A stretch of 64,000 bases of DNA, taken from NCBI GenBank assembly GCA_945957395.1, contig CAMFKE010000001.1, forward strand, positions 356,915-420,914, read 5' to 3'. The DNA is from an uncultured Opitutia bacterium. GTDB taxonomy: Bacteria > Verrucomicrobiota > Verrucomicrobiia > Opitutales > UBA953. Position numbers and translations under genes: made by a program. Positions 1 through 9,492 of this stretch are shown here, piece by piece. The first letter of the stretch is position 1, and the number at the start of each line of letters is the position of its first letter. The notes beneath the pieces are model-generated. The model was given only the letters and a program-made list of their open reading frames with translations, searched no databases and had not been told where the DNA came from.

Positions 1-1208
1 CAGAAGTGGCGGGGGAAGCCGCGCATGAGCCCGTGCAGGGTCTCGCCGTGCTTCTCGCGCAGGAGGCGCGAATCGGGCACGCCGTAGCACTGGAGGATGT
101 CGTGGCGGCCCAGGCAGCGCGAATCGAGCTCGGGGATGGCGCAGCGCACCCACTCGTCGGCGAAGATGAGCGTGAGGTCGCTTCCGGGGCGTCCGGTGAG
201 CACCATGCGCTGGATGTCGCGCTTCACGCAGTGCGCGGTGAAGCGGCCGGCGTGGGTGGAGGTGTCGATGTGCCAGAGCTTGCCGGGCACCAGCAGGTCG
301 GCGCGCGGGATGATGTCGCGCCCCAGGTAGGTGCCGGAGAAGAGTTCCTTGGCCAGGTTGGCGGCCATGGGCGGCACCGCCTCGTGCGATTCCCAGATGG
401 CGTCGAACGCCACGCGCAGGGTGTTTTTTGCGTCGCCGGCGGTCATGCCGTCGAGGTTGGTGGCGAAAAATTCCAGGAGGGTCTCGCGCGCCTCGGCGTC
501 GCAGATCATCGAGTGCAGCACCGGGGTGGTGAGCGGCTTGCCGAACGCCTCGATGAGCGGGATGAGGTTGCGCAGGAAGATTGTGGCGTTGAGCCCCAGC
601 GGGTACAGCTGGTTGAGCCGCGCGATGACCTCCTCGATGTCGGAGAGGCCCGCGATGCCGTCGTAGCCGTTGTGCCCGGCGGTGGTGAAGGTCTGCTTGT
701 AGAGGAGGACCTTGGGGCGGGGCAGTTCTCGCCCGGTGAACCGGTGGCGCAGGATGCCGGGCTTGGCCGTGGCCAGCCAGTCGCTGAAGCACAGCTCGGG
801 CGGAATGGGGTAGGGGTAGCCCGGGGTGAACGCGGGCACCTTGTCGATGCGCGCGAACTCGGACTGCGGCAGGTGCCACAGCGAGCCGGTCTCCTCGTCC
901 TGGAAGCGCAGCGTGCCGCGGGTGGCGTTGAAGGTGAGCAGGTTCTCGGCCGTATCGAAGCCGATCTCGTTGAGCGTGCGCTCCACGCGGTCGAAGGGCA
1001 GGCCGATGATCACCCCGCGCACATGCGCCGGGTTGGCCTTCACCACCGCCCTCAACGCCTCCAGTTGGGAGAGGCGGATGGCGGAATCCTTATGGCCGAA
1101 CAGCAGCAGGCTCTCCCGCGCGTGCGGGTCGTCCTTCGCCTCGGCCCGCTCGGTGGCGGCGGAGGCGCCCTTGCTGAAGAGGCTCTGTGTGATTCGTTTT
1201 AACACCAT
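1..1208 (-). CDS. Hypothetical protein, 3' end beyond the window
   Basis: An open minus-strand frame runs from an ATG at 1206-1208 to the window edge without a stop, so about 402 N-terminal residues are visible and the C-terminus is missing. An in-frame ATG five codons upstream (1221-1223) is an alternative start. The protein begins MVLKRITQSLF and contains segments such as GVIIGLPFDRVERTL and HIDTSTHAGRFTAHC. I recognise no family, signal peptide or membrane segment. It starts only 6-22 bases after the lptB stop on the same strand, so it is probably co-transcribed with lptB. Coding is supported by the long frame, regular GC-rich codon use and the tight spacing; function is unknown. Confidence 0.7.
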   Translation of the reverse strand, partial: MVLKRITQSLFSKGASAATERAEAKDDPHARESLLLFGHKDSAIRLSQLEALRAVVKANPAHVRGVIIGLPFDRVERTLNEIGFDTAENLLTFNATRGTLRFQDEETGSLWHLPQSEFARIDKVPAFTPGYPYPIPPELCFSDWLATAKPGILRHRFTGRELPRPKVLLYKQTFTTAGHNGYDGIAGLSDIEEVIARLNQLYPLGLNATIFLRNLIPLIEAFGKPLTTPVLHSMICDAEARETLLEFFATNLDGMTAGDAKNTLRVAFDAIWESHEAVPPMAANLAKELFSGTYLGRDIIPRADLLVPGKLWHIDTSTHAGRFTAHCVKRDIQRMVLTGRPGSDLTLIFADEWVRCAIPELDSRCLGRHDILQCYGVPDSRLLREKHGETLHGLMRGFPRHF

Positions 1209-1229
1209 TGCGGAGCCCGGCATGGTGAA

Positions 1230-1988
1230 TCACATTCTGAAGTCTTCGCCTAGGTAAAAACGGCGTGAATCGGGGTTGTTGACGATGTCGTCGGCGGAGC
1301 CGGAGATGAGCACGCGGCCCTGATAGATAAGGTAGGCGCGGTCGACCAGGGAGAGCGTCTCGCGCACATTGTGGTCGGTGATGAGCACGCCGATGCCGCG
1401 CGTCTTGAGGTTGCGCACGATCTGCTGCACATCGGCCACCGAGATGGGGTCCACCCCGGAGAACGGCTCGTCCATGAGCAGGAAGCGCGGCTTGGTGGCC
1501 AGGGCGCGGGTGATTTCCAGGCGGCGGCGTTCGCCGCCGGAGAGGGTGTAGGCGGGCTGCTTGGCGAGCCGCATCAGGTCGAGGTCGGCCAGCAGCTCCT
1601 CCGTGTAGGCGCGGCGCTGTTTGGCCGGCATGTCGAGCGTCTCGACCACGGCCATGACATTGTCCCACACCGAGAGCTTGCGGAAGATGGAGGCGTCCTG
1701 GGGCAGGTAGCCGAGCCCGAGTCGGGCGCGCCGCCACATGGGCATGTCGGTGATGTCGCGCCCGTCGAGGAAGACCTTGCCGCGGGTGGCGGGCACGAGG
1801 CCCACGACCATGTAGAAGGTGGTGGTCTTGCCGGCGCCGTTGGCGCCGAGCAGTCCGACCACCTCGCCGGCGCCCACGCGCAGGCTCACATCGTGTACCA
1901 CCTCGCGCTTGCCGTAGACCTTGGCGAGGCTCTCGGTGCGGATTTCCCCGGCGGGTGCGTCGGGGGCGGATGAGGGGGAGTCGGACAT
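1230..1988 (-). CDS. lptB: LptB, ATPase of the LPS export ABC transporter
   Basis: This is the cytoplasmic ATPase that powers extraction of lipopolysaccharide from the inner membrane through LptFG and on to the LptC-LptA bridge. The 252-residue product has Walker A GANGAGKTTT, signature LSGGERRRLEI, Walker B FLLMDEP and the LptB-typical FSGVDP segment, and ends near GEDFRM. Length and motifs match the family closely. The open frame extends upstream to a TTG at 2004-2006, but I prefer the ATG at 1986-1988, which gives the usual LptB N-terminus. It follows the LptA-like gene by about 30 bases on the same strand, the usual lptA-lptB order, so the two are very likely one operon. Confidence 0.95.
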   Translation of the reverse strand: MSDSPSSAPDAPAGEIRTESLAKVYGKREVVHDVSLRVGAGEVVGLLGANGAGKTTTFYMVVGLVPATRGKVFLDGRDITDMPMWRRARLGLGYLPQDASIFRKLSVWDNVMAVVETLDMPAKQRRAYTEELLADLDLMRLAKQPAYTLSGGERRRLEITRALATKPRFLLMDEPFSGVDPISVADVQQIVRNLKTRGIGVLITDHNVRETLSLVDRAYLIYQGRVLISGSADDIVNNPDSRRFYLGEDFRM

Positions 1989-2018
1989 CGGGCTGAACGG
2001 GGCCAAGGGGTGCTCGGG

Positions 2019-4460
2019 TCACTCGTCCTTGTCGAGTTTCTTCAATGCGCGGCCCAGGTCGGGGGCGGCCTCCATGGGCAGGTAGATCTTGGGGCGCAGC
2101 ACACCCTCGGCCATGCCGGCGCGCGCCTCGTCGCGCACGCGCAGCGTGGTGGTCGGCGAACGGCCGTCGGGGCCGCTCGCGCGGGTCCACTCCAGCGTCT
2201 TGCGCTGGACGCCCGGGGAGTCGGCCCAGCCGTCGATGTGCGGGGAGCCGGAAAGCGCGACGCGGCTGCGGGCGGGGAACACCTCCAGTGTGTCGGCGCG
2301 CGCCGAGCGCTCGCCGAAGCGCACGCGCACGCCGCCCCGGGCCACCAGCGTGTCGGCCTCGAAACTTCCTTCGGCGCCGGGGGCGGCGCCCGCGGCGGGC
2401 GCCTTGCGCGTGGCGAGCAGTTCGGCGTTCGCCGCGTCGCACTCGAAGTCGGCGCCGCGCACGGCCACGGCCCCGGTGGCGAAGGCGCGCAGACGCTCGG
2501 CGCCCTTGACGAATTCCTGGTAGTCGGCCTCCAGCGTCATGGGGGCGGCGGGGGCGTCGGCGGCGCGCACGGGCATGCCCGGCAGCCCCTGTTCGCCCAG
2601 GGTGGGGATGTGCACGGGCGGGTGCGTGACCTTGGGGCGCAGCCCCGGCGAGGAGGCCTCGTCGCGCGAAAGCATGACGAACAGCGGTTCGCGCCCGTCC
2701 ATGCCGTTGTCGTCGGCGACGGAAAGTTCCTTGAGCCGCGCGTAGGGGATGATCTCGGCGCGGCCCGTGTGCACGGCGTACTCGTCGAGCTTCAGGCGCG
2801 CGTCGCCCAGCGCGACGATGCGGCGCGGGCGGTGCCGGCGGCGCGCGTCGTCGGCGTTGGCCGACACGGGGCGGGGAGCCGCTGTGGGCACGGGTTCCAC
2901 CTCCACCCCCAGCCGGCGGCAGCTGCCTTCCAGTCCGCGTCCGGTAATCTTCACGCCGTGGTCGAACTCGAACACGACCACCTCGCCCTTGCCGGGCGGG
3001 CGCGACACGACGACCGTGCCGGCGTCCACCGCGGTGTCCTTGCGTTCCTTGGCCATGAGCGCCACGGGGGGCAGCACGATGTGCACCGGTTGGGCGCCGT
3101 CGGCCGAGCCGGAGGCGATGAGGCGTTCCTCGCCCTCGCGCGTGTCCAGCCGGATGTCTGCGGCCTCGATGGAGGCGCCGGATTGGATGTCCTCGGCGCG
3201 CGGGCTCAGCGAAAGGTTCACCCGGTTCTTCTCGGGCAGGAATTCGGCGTGGCCGCAGCGCAGGGTCCACGAGTCGCGCGAGAGCGAGACGGCGCCTTCG
3301 GCGACGATGCGCCGCAGCGCGCCGGGGGCGGTCAGGTCGCCCTGAGCCACGCCGGAGCGGTCGATGCGGGTGTCGGCGGCGAGGCGTTCGCAGGAGCCCT
3401 TGTAGACGGGGTCGTCGAGGCGCACATCGCCGGTGAGCAGCAGCGTGGCCGTCTGCTTGGCCAAGAGAATCTCCATGCGCTTGCCCGAGGCGTGCGCGCG
3501 GGCGGCGGCGGCGGCGCGGTCCTGCTCGGCGAAGGTGTTGAAGGCGGGTAGCTCGACCTGCACGCGCCCGTCGGCGGAATCGGTGCGAGGCTCCACGGTG
3601 ACGCGCCCGGCGAGGGCGTCGTAGCGCATGGATTCGCCGTCCACGCGCACGCGGTGCTCGTGCAGCAGTTCGAATCGGGCGTCGCCGCGCACGAGGTAGA
3701 CCGACTTGGACGGCAGGATCTCGGCGGAGTTGCCGGTAATCACGGCGCCCTTGCGCGAAAGGCGCACGGCGCCGGAGGCGTCGATGCGTTCGAGGTCCTC
3801 CTTGCCGCGTCCGCCGAGGTTGAGCTTGTCGCCGCCGGCGGGGGCGTGGGCGCGCGTGGTGAGGGAGTCGCAGGTGACGATCGTGTCGCCGCGCGACACG
3901 CGCACCTCGCCGGCGAAGGTGAGCCGCAGGCCGGAGTCGTCGAGCACGGCGTCGAGGGTGCGCGAGGTGATGTAAACGGGGTCGGCCTTGGGGTCCTTGC
4001 CCTTGGCCAGACGCACGCTCACCTGCGAGCGCAGGGAGAAGGTGGTGGCGCCGGATTTGCTCTCCCAGCTCCAGTCGCGGCCGGCCAGACGAGTGCCGAG
4101 CGCCTCGATCGTGACCTCCCCGGTGTGTTTGGCGGTCTTGGCATCGCCGAGGTAATCGGCCAGGGGGGCGGTGATGAGCGCCTGCTGGGCGCCGGTCTTC
4201 TTCTCGTAGGTGCGGATGCGCACGCCCTTGAGCGTCCACGCGTTGCGCTCCGCCTTGGCGCCCGCGAGGGGCTCGGCGGATTCGGCGGCGAGGGACCAGC
4301 GGCGGCGGCCGAGCGCGTCGGTGTCGTAGCCGGAGAAGGTGACCCCGGTGGCCGAGCCCATCAGGGGCTTGTCCTCGCCGGAGGCCGCCGGGGCGCGCGC
4401 GGGTAGGGCGGCGAGCAGGGCGGCGGCCGTGAGGAGCAGAGGGCGGGAGGCGCGCGGCAT
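2019..4460 (-). CDS. Large LptA/OstA-like (LptC-LptA type) periplasmic LPS transport protein
   Basis: The 813-residue protein starts with a signal peptide (hydrophobic LLLTAAALLAALPARAPA, residues about 8-25). The region after it (GVTFSGYDTDALGRRRWSLAAES) resembles the LptC start, and the rest consists of recurring OstA/LptA-type strands, for example around residues 150-200, 330-380 and 690-760. Such beta-jellyroll repeats form the periplasmic bridge that carries LPS from LptB2FG to LptD. E. coli LptA is about 185 residues, so this is either a long multi-repeat bridge or an LptC-LptA fusion. Its position directly upstream of lptB supports the role. The family assignment rests on pattern and context, and exact domain borders cannot be set by eye. 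Confidence 0.75.
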   Translation of the reverse strand: MPRASRPLLLTAAALLAALPARAPAASGEDKPLMGSATGVTFSGYDTDALGRRRWSLAAESAEPLAGAKAERNAWTLKGVRIRTYEKKTGAQQALITAPLADYLGDAKTAKHTGEVTIEALGTRLAGRDWSWESKSGATTFSLRSQVSVRLAKGKDPKADPVYITSRTLDAVLDDSGLRLTFAGEVRVSRGDTIVTCDSLTTRAHAPAGGDKLNLGGRGKEDLERIDASGAVRLSRKGAVITGNSAEILPSKSVYLVRGDARFELLHEHRVRVDGESMRYDALAGRVTVEPRTDSADGRVQVELPAFNTFAEQDRAAAAARAHASGKRMEILLAKQTATLLLTGDVRLDDPVYKGSCERLAADTRIDRSGVAQGDLTAPGALRRIVAEGAVSLSRDSWTLRCGHAEFLPEKNRVNLSLSPRAEDIQSGASIEAADIRLDTREGEERLIASGSADGAQPVHIVLPPVALMAKERKDTAVDAGTVVVSRPPGKGEVVVFEFDHGVKITGRGLEGSCRRLGVEVEPVPTAAPRPVSANADDARRRHRPRRIVALGDARLKLDEYAVHTGRAEIIPYARLKELSVADDNGMDGREPLFVMLSRDEASSPGLRPKVTHPPVHIPTLGEQGLPGMPVRAADAPAAPMTLEADYQEFVKGAERLRAFATGAVAVRGADFECDAANAELLATRKAPAAGAAPGAEGSFEADTLVARGGVRVRFGERSARADTLEVFPARSRVALSGSPHIDGWADSPGVQRKTLEWTRASGPDGRSPTTTLRVRDEARAGMAEGVLRPKIYLPMEAAPDLGRALKKLDKDE

Positions 4461-4517
4461 GGGAGGTGGCGTTTTGCGCCTTGGGTGAATCGGCGGGCGG
4501 GCGCCTTAGCCACAAAA

Positions 4518-4550
4518 AAAGCCCCGCAGGCGGTGTCGCTTCGGGGCTTT
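4518..4550 (-). terminator. Intrinsic terminator after the 4569-5288 gene
   Basis: Arms AAAGCCCCG (4518-4526) and CGGGGCTTT (4542-4550) pair perfectly. On the minus strand the stem is followed by a T run (plus-strand A run at 4514-4520). It ends the unit holding the 239-residue gene and separates it from the lptA-like gene. Confidence 0.85.
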
Positions 4551-4568
4551 CGGCGTGGCGTCTCGCGC

Positions 4569-5288
4569 TCAGAACTTGGGGCGCAGGTCGTCGATGGTGG
4601 GCAGGTCCTTGCGCAGCGGGATGTCGAAGTCGAGCGGTTCGTCGTCGTCGTAGGACTTGCCCTTGGCGGAGGGGGCGGCGTTGAGCCGGTCGAGGATCAC
4701 CTGGGCGATGGCGCGCTCCAGGTGGATTTCCGGCCAGTAGCCGTTCTCCATCTCGTAGCTGGAGGGCGTGTAGCCGTACTTTTCCAGCACATTGAGGATG
4801 ATGGAGGAGTCGGGCGTGGCGGACATGCCGCGCAGCAGGCCCTTGGCGTCGTGCTCGCGCACGGCTTCGGAAATGATGAAGGGCGGCAGCTCCTTCTTGT
4901 AAGCCGGGTGGATGCGGTGGCGCGAGGCCCACTTCGTCCAGTCCGTGAAGTCCATGGAGCGGAACTCGCGGGCGAGGGCGTCGTAGAAGTAAACGCGGCG
5001 CTTGGTGAGGCGCGTGACGAGAGCGTAGGTGGCCATGCCGTCCTCGCGCACCTCGACCCAGTCGAGCGGGCGGGGCTCCTCGGCGGGGTTGCGCTTGCCC
5101 GAGATGTCCTCGGGGGCCGGCAGGTAGTTGGCGTCCATCACACGGGACACACGAACGACCGTTTCGCCGTCCTTGCGCAGGTCGATGACACCGCGCTCAA
5201 GCAGCTCGTGCATGAATTTCTCCGCATCCTCGCAGCTGTCTGCGGTGATGTACTGGGAGATGCGATAGATGACCCGGAAGCGCTTCAT
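4569..5288 (-). CDS. Conserved-looking hypothetical protein, 239 aa
   Basis: The product begins MKRFRVIYRISQYITADSC and ends DLPTIDDLRPKF. It is acidic, with a DDDEPLDFD stretch near the C-terminus, and has no signal peptide or membrane segment, so it is probably cytoplasmic. The frame stays open much further upstream, but that part reads like non-coding sequence. The ATG at 5286-5288 is the first start followed by protein-like sequence. I recognise no family. A strong terminator follows it, and the upstream gap of about 140 bases could hold its own promoter, so it is likely a single-gene unit. Composition includes many charged and aromatic residues and looks like a folded globular protein. 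Confidence 0.7.
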   Translation of the reverse strand: MKRFRVIYRISQYITADSCEDAEKFMHELLERGVIDLRKDGETVVRVSRVMDANYLPAPEDISGKRNPAEEPRPLDWVEVREDGMATYALVTRLTKRRVYFYDALAREFRSMDFTDWTKWASRHRIHPAYKKELPPFIISEAVREHDAKGLLRGMSATPDSSIILNVLEKYGYTPSSYEMENGYWPEIHLERAIAQVILDRLNAAPSAKGKSYDDDEPLDFDIPLRKDLPTIDDLRPKF

Positions 5289-5430
5289 CGGCGGGTGGGG
5301 GAAAGGGGTGGGCGGGTAGGGAAAATGGGAGGGGAGCTCCAGTAGGTTCCGGGTTGGAGCGGGGTGCAAGCGCGAACGGGCCGCATCCGCCTGGAAGCCG
5401 CCGCGGCCAGTGTTGAAGCGCCCTGTGCGC

Positions 5431-6036
5431 TCAGCCCGGGACGCCCAAACCGAGGCGCTCCAGCCGCGCGCGCAGCCGGGCGTTGTTGGCCGGGTTGGCG
5501 CTCCACACCAAGGGCGTGCCGGAGGACTCCAGGTGGGCCCACAGGCGGCGCAGCGCGGCGTCGGCGTCGGAGCCCTCGTCGAGGTAGTTGGGCGAGATGC
5601 AAACGCCGACGGCGGCCACTCGGGGCAGCAGCTCGTCGAGGTCGTAGCCCTCGCGCTTGTCGGCGGCGAGCCAGCCGGTGAGCCGCGGGGTGTCGGTGAA
5701 GGGGTTTTCGCCCACATGGCAGTACCCCCAGCGCAGGTGGTAGTCGTTCAGGCGCGGGAGGACCCACAGGTACTCGGCGCGGGCGCGCCAGCTCACATAG
5801 TTCACCCAGTTGCCGATGTGCAGCGGCTCGGGCGCGCTGAGCAGGTCGCTGTGGTAGTCGATGTTCACCAGCCGAGTGAGCTCCGCATGCGCGTCGGCGT
5901 GCGGGAGCAGGTCGTGGTGGTCGAGCGTCACGCGGGGCTTCACCCCGAGCGCGAACACGGCGTCGAGCAGGGCCGGGTCGAACGGCGCCTTGTTCCAGTA
6001 GTCCAGGTCGATGGACAGGTAGGTGTCGCGGGACAT
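5431..6036 (-). CDS. UPF0489/arginase-fold-like hypothetical protein
   Basis: The 201-residue protein shows spaced acidic and histidine motifs: SIDLDYWN at residues 8-15, LDHHDLLPH near 40 and NIDYHSDL near 60. Metal-binding Asp/His pairs of this kind are found in the arginase-like UPF0489 family, which is why I suggest that fold. No signal peptide or membrane segment is visible. The start ATG at 6034-6036 gives MSRDTYLSIDLD, where the first conserved strand follows immediately. It lies downstream of prfB on the same strand, separated by a palindromic heptad repeat. Enzymatic activity is not established, and the family link is by motif resemblance only. Confidence 0.6.
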   Translation of the reverse strand: MSRDTYLSIDLDYWNKAPFDPALLDAVFALGVKPRVTLDHHDLLPHADAHAELTRLVNIDYHSDLLSAPEPLHIGNWVNYVSWRARAEYLWVLPRLNDYHLRWGYCHVGENPFTDTPRLTGWLAADKREGYDLDELLPRVAAVGVCISPNYLDEGSDADAALRRLWAHLESSGTPLVWSANPANNARLRARLERLGLGVPG

Positions 6037-6060
6037 GGGCGGGAGGGGGGGGCGAAAGAT

Positions 6061-6118
6061 TGCAGGGTTCAGATTTCAGGATTCAGGAAGGCCTGAAGTC
6101 TGAAACCTGAACCCTGCA
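6061..6118. repeat. Hairpin made of degenerate 7-bp units
   Basis: Two 27-base arms (6061-6087 and 6092-6118) match in 24 of 27 positions across a 4-base loop. Each arm is built from units like GGTTCAG, ATTTCAG and GATTCAG. It sits between prfB and the 5431-6036 gene, and could act as a transcript-end structure or as a mobile REP-like element. Confidence 0.85.
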
Positions 6119-6143
6119 AACTCCGCGCGCGCAGGGCGCCGGC

Positions 6144-7286
6144 TTAGTCGTCGATCTTGATGTCCTTGTTGCGCTGGCGCGGGCCGCCGGCGCGCAGCCA
6201 GCCGTTGATGAACGGGTCGAGGTCGCCGTCCATGACCGCCTGGATGTTGCCGGTGTTCACGCCGGTGCGCAGGTCCTTCACCATCTGGTAAGGCTGGAAA
6301 ACATAGGAGCGGATCTGGTTGCCCCAGCTCACTTCGCCCTTTTCGCCGTAGTAGCGCTCCATCTCGCTGCGACGGTCGTCCATGAGCTTTTCGTAGAGGC
6401 GCGCCTTCAGGATCTGCATGGCGACGGCGTAGTTCTGAATCTGCGAGCGTTCGCGTTGGCAGGCCACCACGATGCCGGTGGCCAGGTGGGTGAGGCGCAC
6501 CGCGGAGTCCGTCTTGTTCACGTGCTGGCCGCCCTTGCCGCCGGAGCGGTAGGTGTCCTTGCGGATGTCGGCCTCGTTGATGGTCACATCGATGTCGTCC
6601 GTCACTTCCGCGACCACGTCGATGGAGGCGAACGAGGTGTGGCGGCGCGCGTTGGCGTCGTAGGGCGAGATGCGCACGAGGCGGTGCACGCCGCGCTCGG
6701 CCTTGAGGTAGCCGTAGGCGTTGGGCCCTTCCACGCGCACGATGGCGGTGGAGATGCCGGCGCCTTCGCCGTCTTGCACGTCGTCCACGACGAACTTGAA
6801 CCCGCGGCGTTCGGCCCAGCGGAAGTACATGCGGAAGAGCAGGTCGGCCCAGTCGCACGCCTCGGTGCCGCCGGCGCCCGCCTTGATCGTCATGATGGCG
6901 TTGTTCTTGTCCATCGGCCCGGACAGGAACGACGAGATCTCCAGCGTATCCACCTCCTCGACCAGCTTGACCGACTCGGCGTCCAGCTCGGCCAGCTCGG
7001 CGTCGGCGCCCGATTCCTCGGCGGAGACGAGCTCGGCGAGGGTCTTGGCGTCGTCAAGGCGGGCCATGTAGGCGCTGATGGGGCCCACGATGGCCTTGTG
7101 CTGGTTGAGCTCGCCGATGACTTTCTGGGCGGCCTGCTGGCTGTTCCAGAAGTCGGGCGCGGCCATGCATTCCTCCAGCCGCAGGATCTCTTCGCGGCGG
7201 CGGGGGATTTCCAGGAACTTGAAAAGATGACCGGCGCGGCGCTCGGCTTCGGCGAGGCGGTCGCGGGTTTCGGGCGAAATGTACAT
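6144..7286 (-). CDS. prfB: Peptide chain release factor 2 (RF2)
   Basis: RF2 recognises UGA and UAA stop codons in the ribosomal A site and triggers hydrolysis of peptidyl-tRNA. The 380-residue protein carries the catalytic GGQ in [20 protein letters not shown] and the RF2-type anticodon loop region [15 protein letters not shown]. The usual tripeptide there is SPF and here it is SPY. Many bacteria make RF2 through a +1 programmed frameshift at an early in-frame UGA. Here the frame is continuous from [11 protein letters not shown] and no CTT-TGA slip site is seen, so autoregulation by frameshifting is absent. It is divergent from the ABC-F gene, with about 120 bases between them for both promoters. 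Confidence 0.95.
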   Translation of the reverse strand: MYISPETRDRLAEAERRAGHLFKFLEIPRRREEILRLEECMAAPDFWNSQQAAQKVIGELNQHKAIVGPISAYMARLDDAKTLAELVSAEESGADAELAELDAESVKLVEEVDTLEISSFLSGPMDKNNAIMTIKAGAGGTEACDWADLLFRMYFRWAERRGFKFVVDDVQDGEGAGISTAIVRVEGPNAYGYLKAERGVHRLVRISPYDANARRHTSFASIDVVAEVTDDIDVTINEADIRKDTYRSGGKGGQHVNKTDSAVRLTHLATGIVVACQRERSQIQNYAVAMQILKARLYEKLMDDRRSEMERYYGEKGEVSWGNQIRSYVFQPYQMVKDLRTGVNTGNIQAVMDGDLDPFINGWLRAGGPRQRNKDIKIDD

Positions 7287-7408
7287 GCGGCGCGCAGTGA
7301 GGGGTTTGCGCGCTTCGGTGCAAACGGAAAAGGCCGCCCGCCGCCCCGCCGCGCGAAACCCGGCCGATGGGGCTCGCCTTCCGCGCGCGGGGCGTCACCG
7401 ACGCGCGC

Positions 7409-9040
<1,632 letters not shown>

Positions 9041-9111
9041 CGTCCGTATCCTGTTTTTAACCACCCGGTCTTGCGCTGTACTTTCCCCGATTATCCCATT
9101 TCCTCGCAACG

Positions 9112-9462
9112 ATGAACAACCCTCCCAAGTGCCCGGCCTGCGGCTCCGAATACGCCTACGCCGACGGCGACAACTTCGTCTGCCCCGACTGCGGCCACGA
9201 GTGGTCCAAGCACGCCGCCGCCGCTCCGGCCGCGGAGGAGGACGGCCCGAGCGTGGTCAGGGACGCCAACGGCAACATCCTGCAGGACGGCGACTCGGTC
9301 GTGTTGATCAAGGACCTGAAGCTCAAGGGGGCGGCCAACACGCTCAAGAGCGGCACGAAGGTGAAGAACATCCGGCTCGTGGACGGCGACCACAACATCG
9401 ACTGCAAGGTCGACGGCATCGGCGCCATCGGGCTGAAGTCGGAGTTCGTTCGCAAGGCCTGA
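9112..9462 (+). CDS. yjdM: YjdM/PhnA-family zinc-ribbon protein
   Basis: The 116-residue cytoplasmic protein starts [16 protein letters not shown] and has a four-cysteine zinc ribbon (CPAC ... CPDC) in its first 30 residues. The C-terminal half has the YjdM (formerly PhnA) pattern: [25 protein letters not shown] and [11 protein letters not shown]. Despite the old name, the family is not itself a phosphonate enzyme and its role is poorly defined. Length and motif order match the family well. It follows the ABC-F gene by about 70 bases and is convergent with hrpA, whose stop lies 30 bases further on. Confidence 0.9.
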   Translation: MNNPPKCPACGSEYAYADGDNFVCPDCGHEWSKHAAAAPAAEEDGPSVVRDANGNILQDGDSVVLIKDLKLKGAANTLKSGTKVKNIRLVDGDHNIDCKVDGIGAIGLKSEFVRKA

Positions 9463-9492
9463 GTCGGGCGCGCCCGGGGGGCGCGCACCGAA

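Noticed and set aside
1090..4932. 1,280-codon minus-strand open frame
   Set aside because: An Arg/Pro-rich out-of-frame shadow of lptB and the LptA-like gene on the same strand.
7200..7286. Programmed frameshift site in prfB
   Set aside because: No CTT-TGA slip sequence or early stop is present; the frame is continuous.
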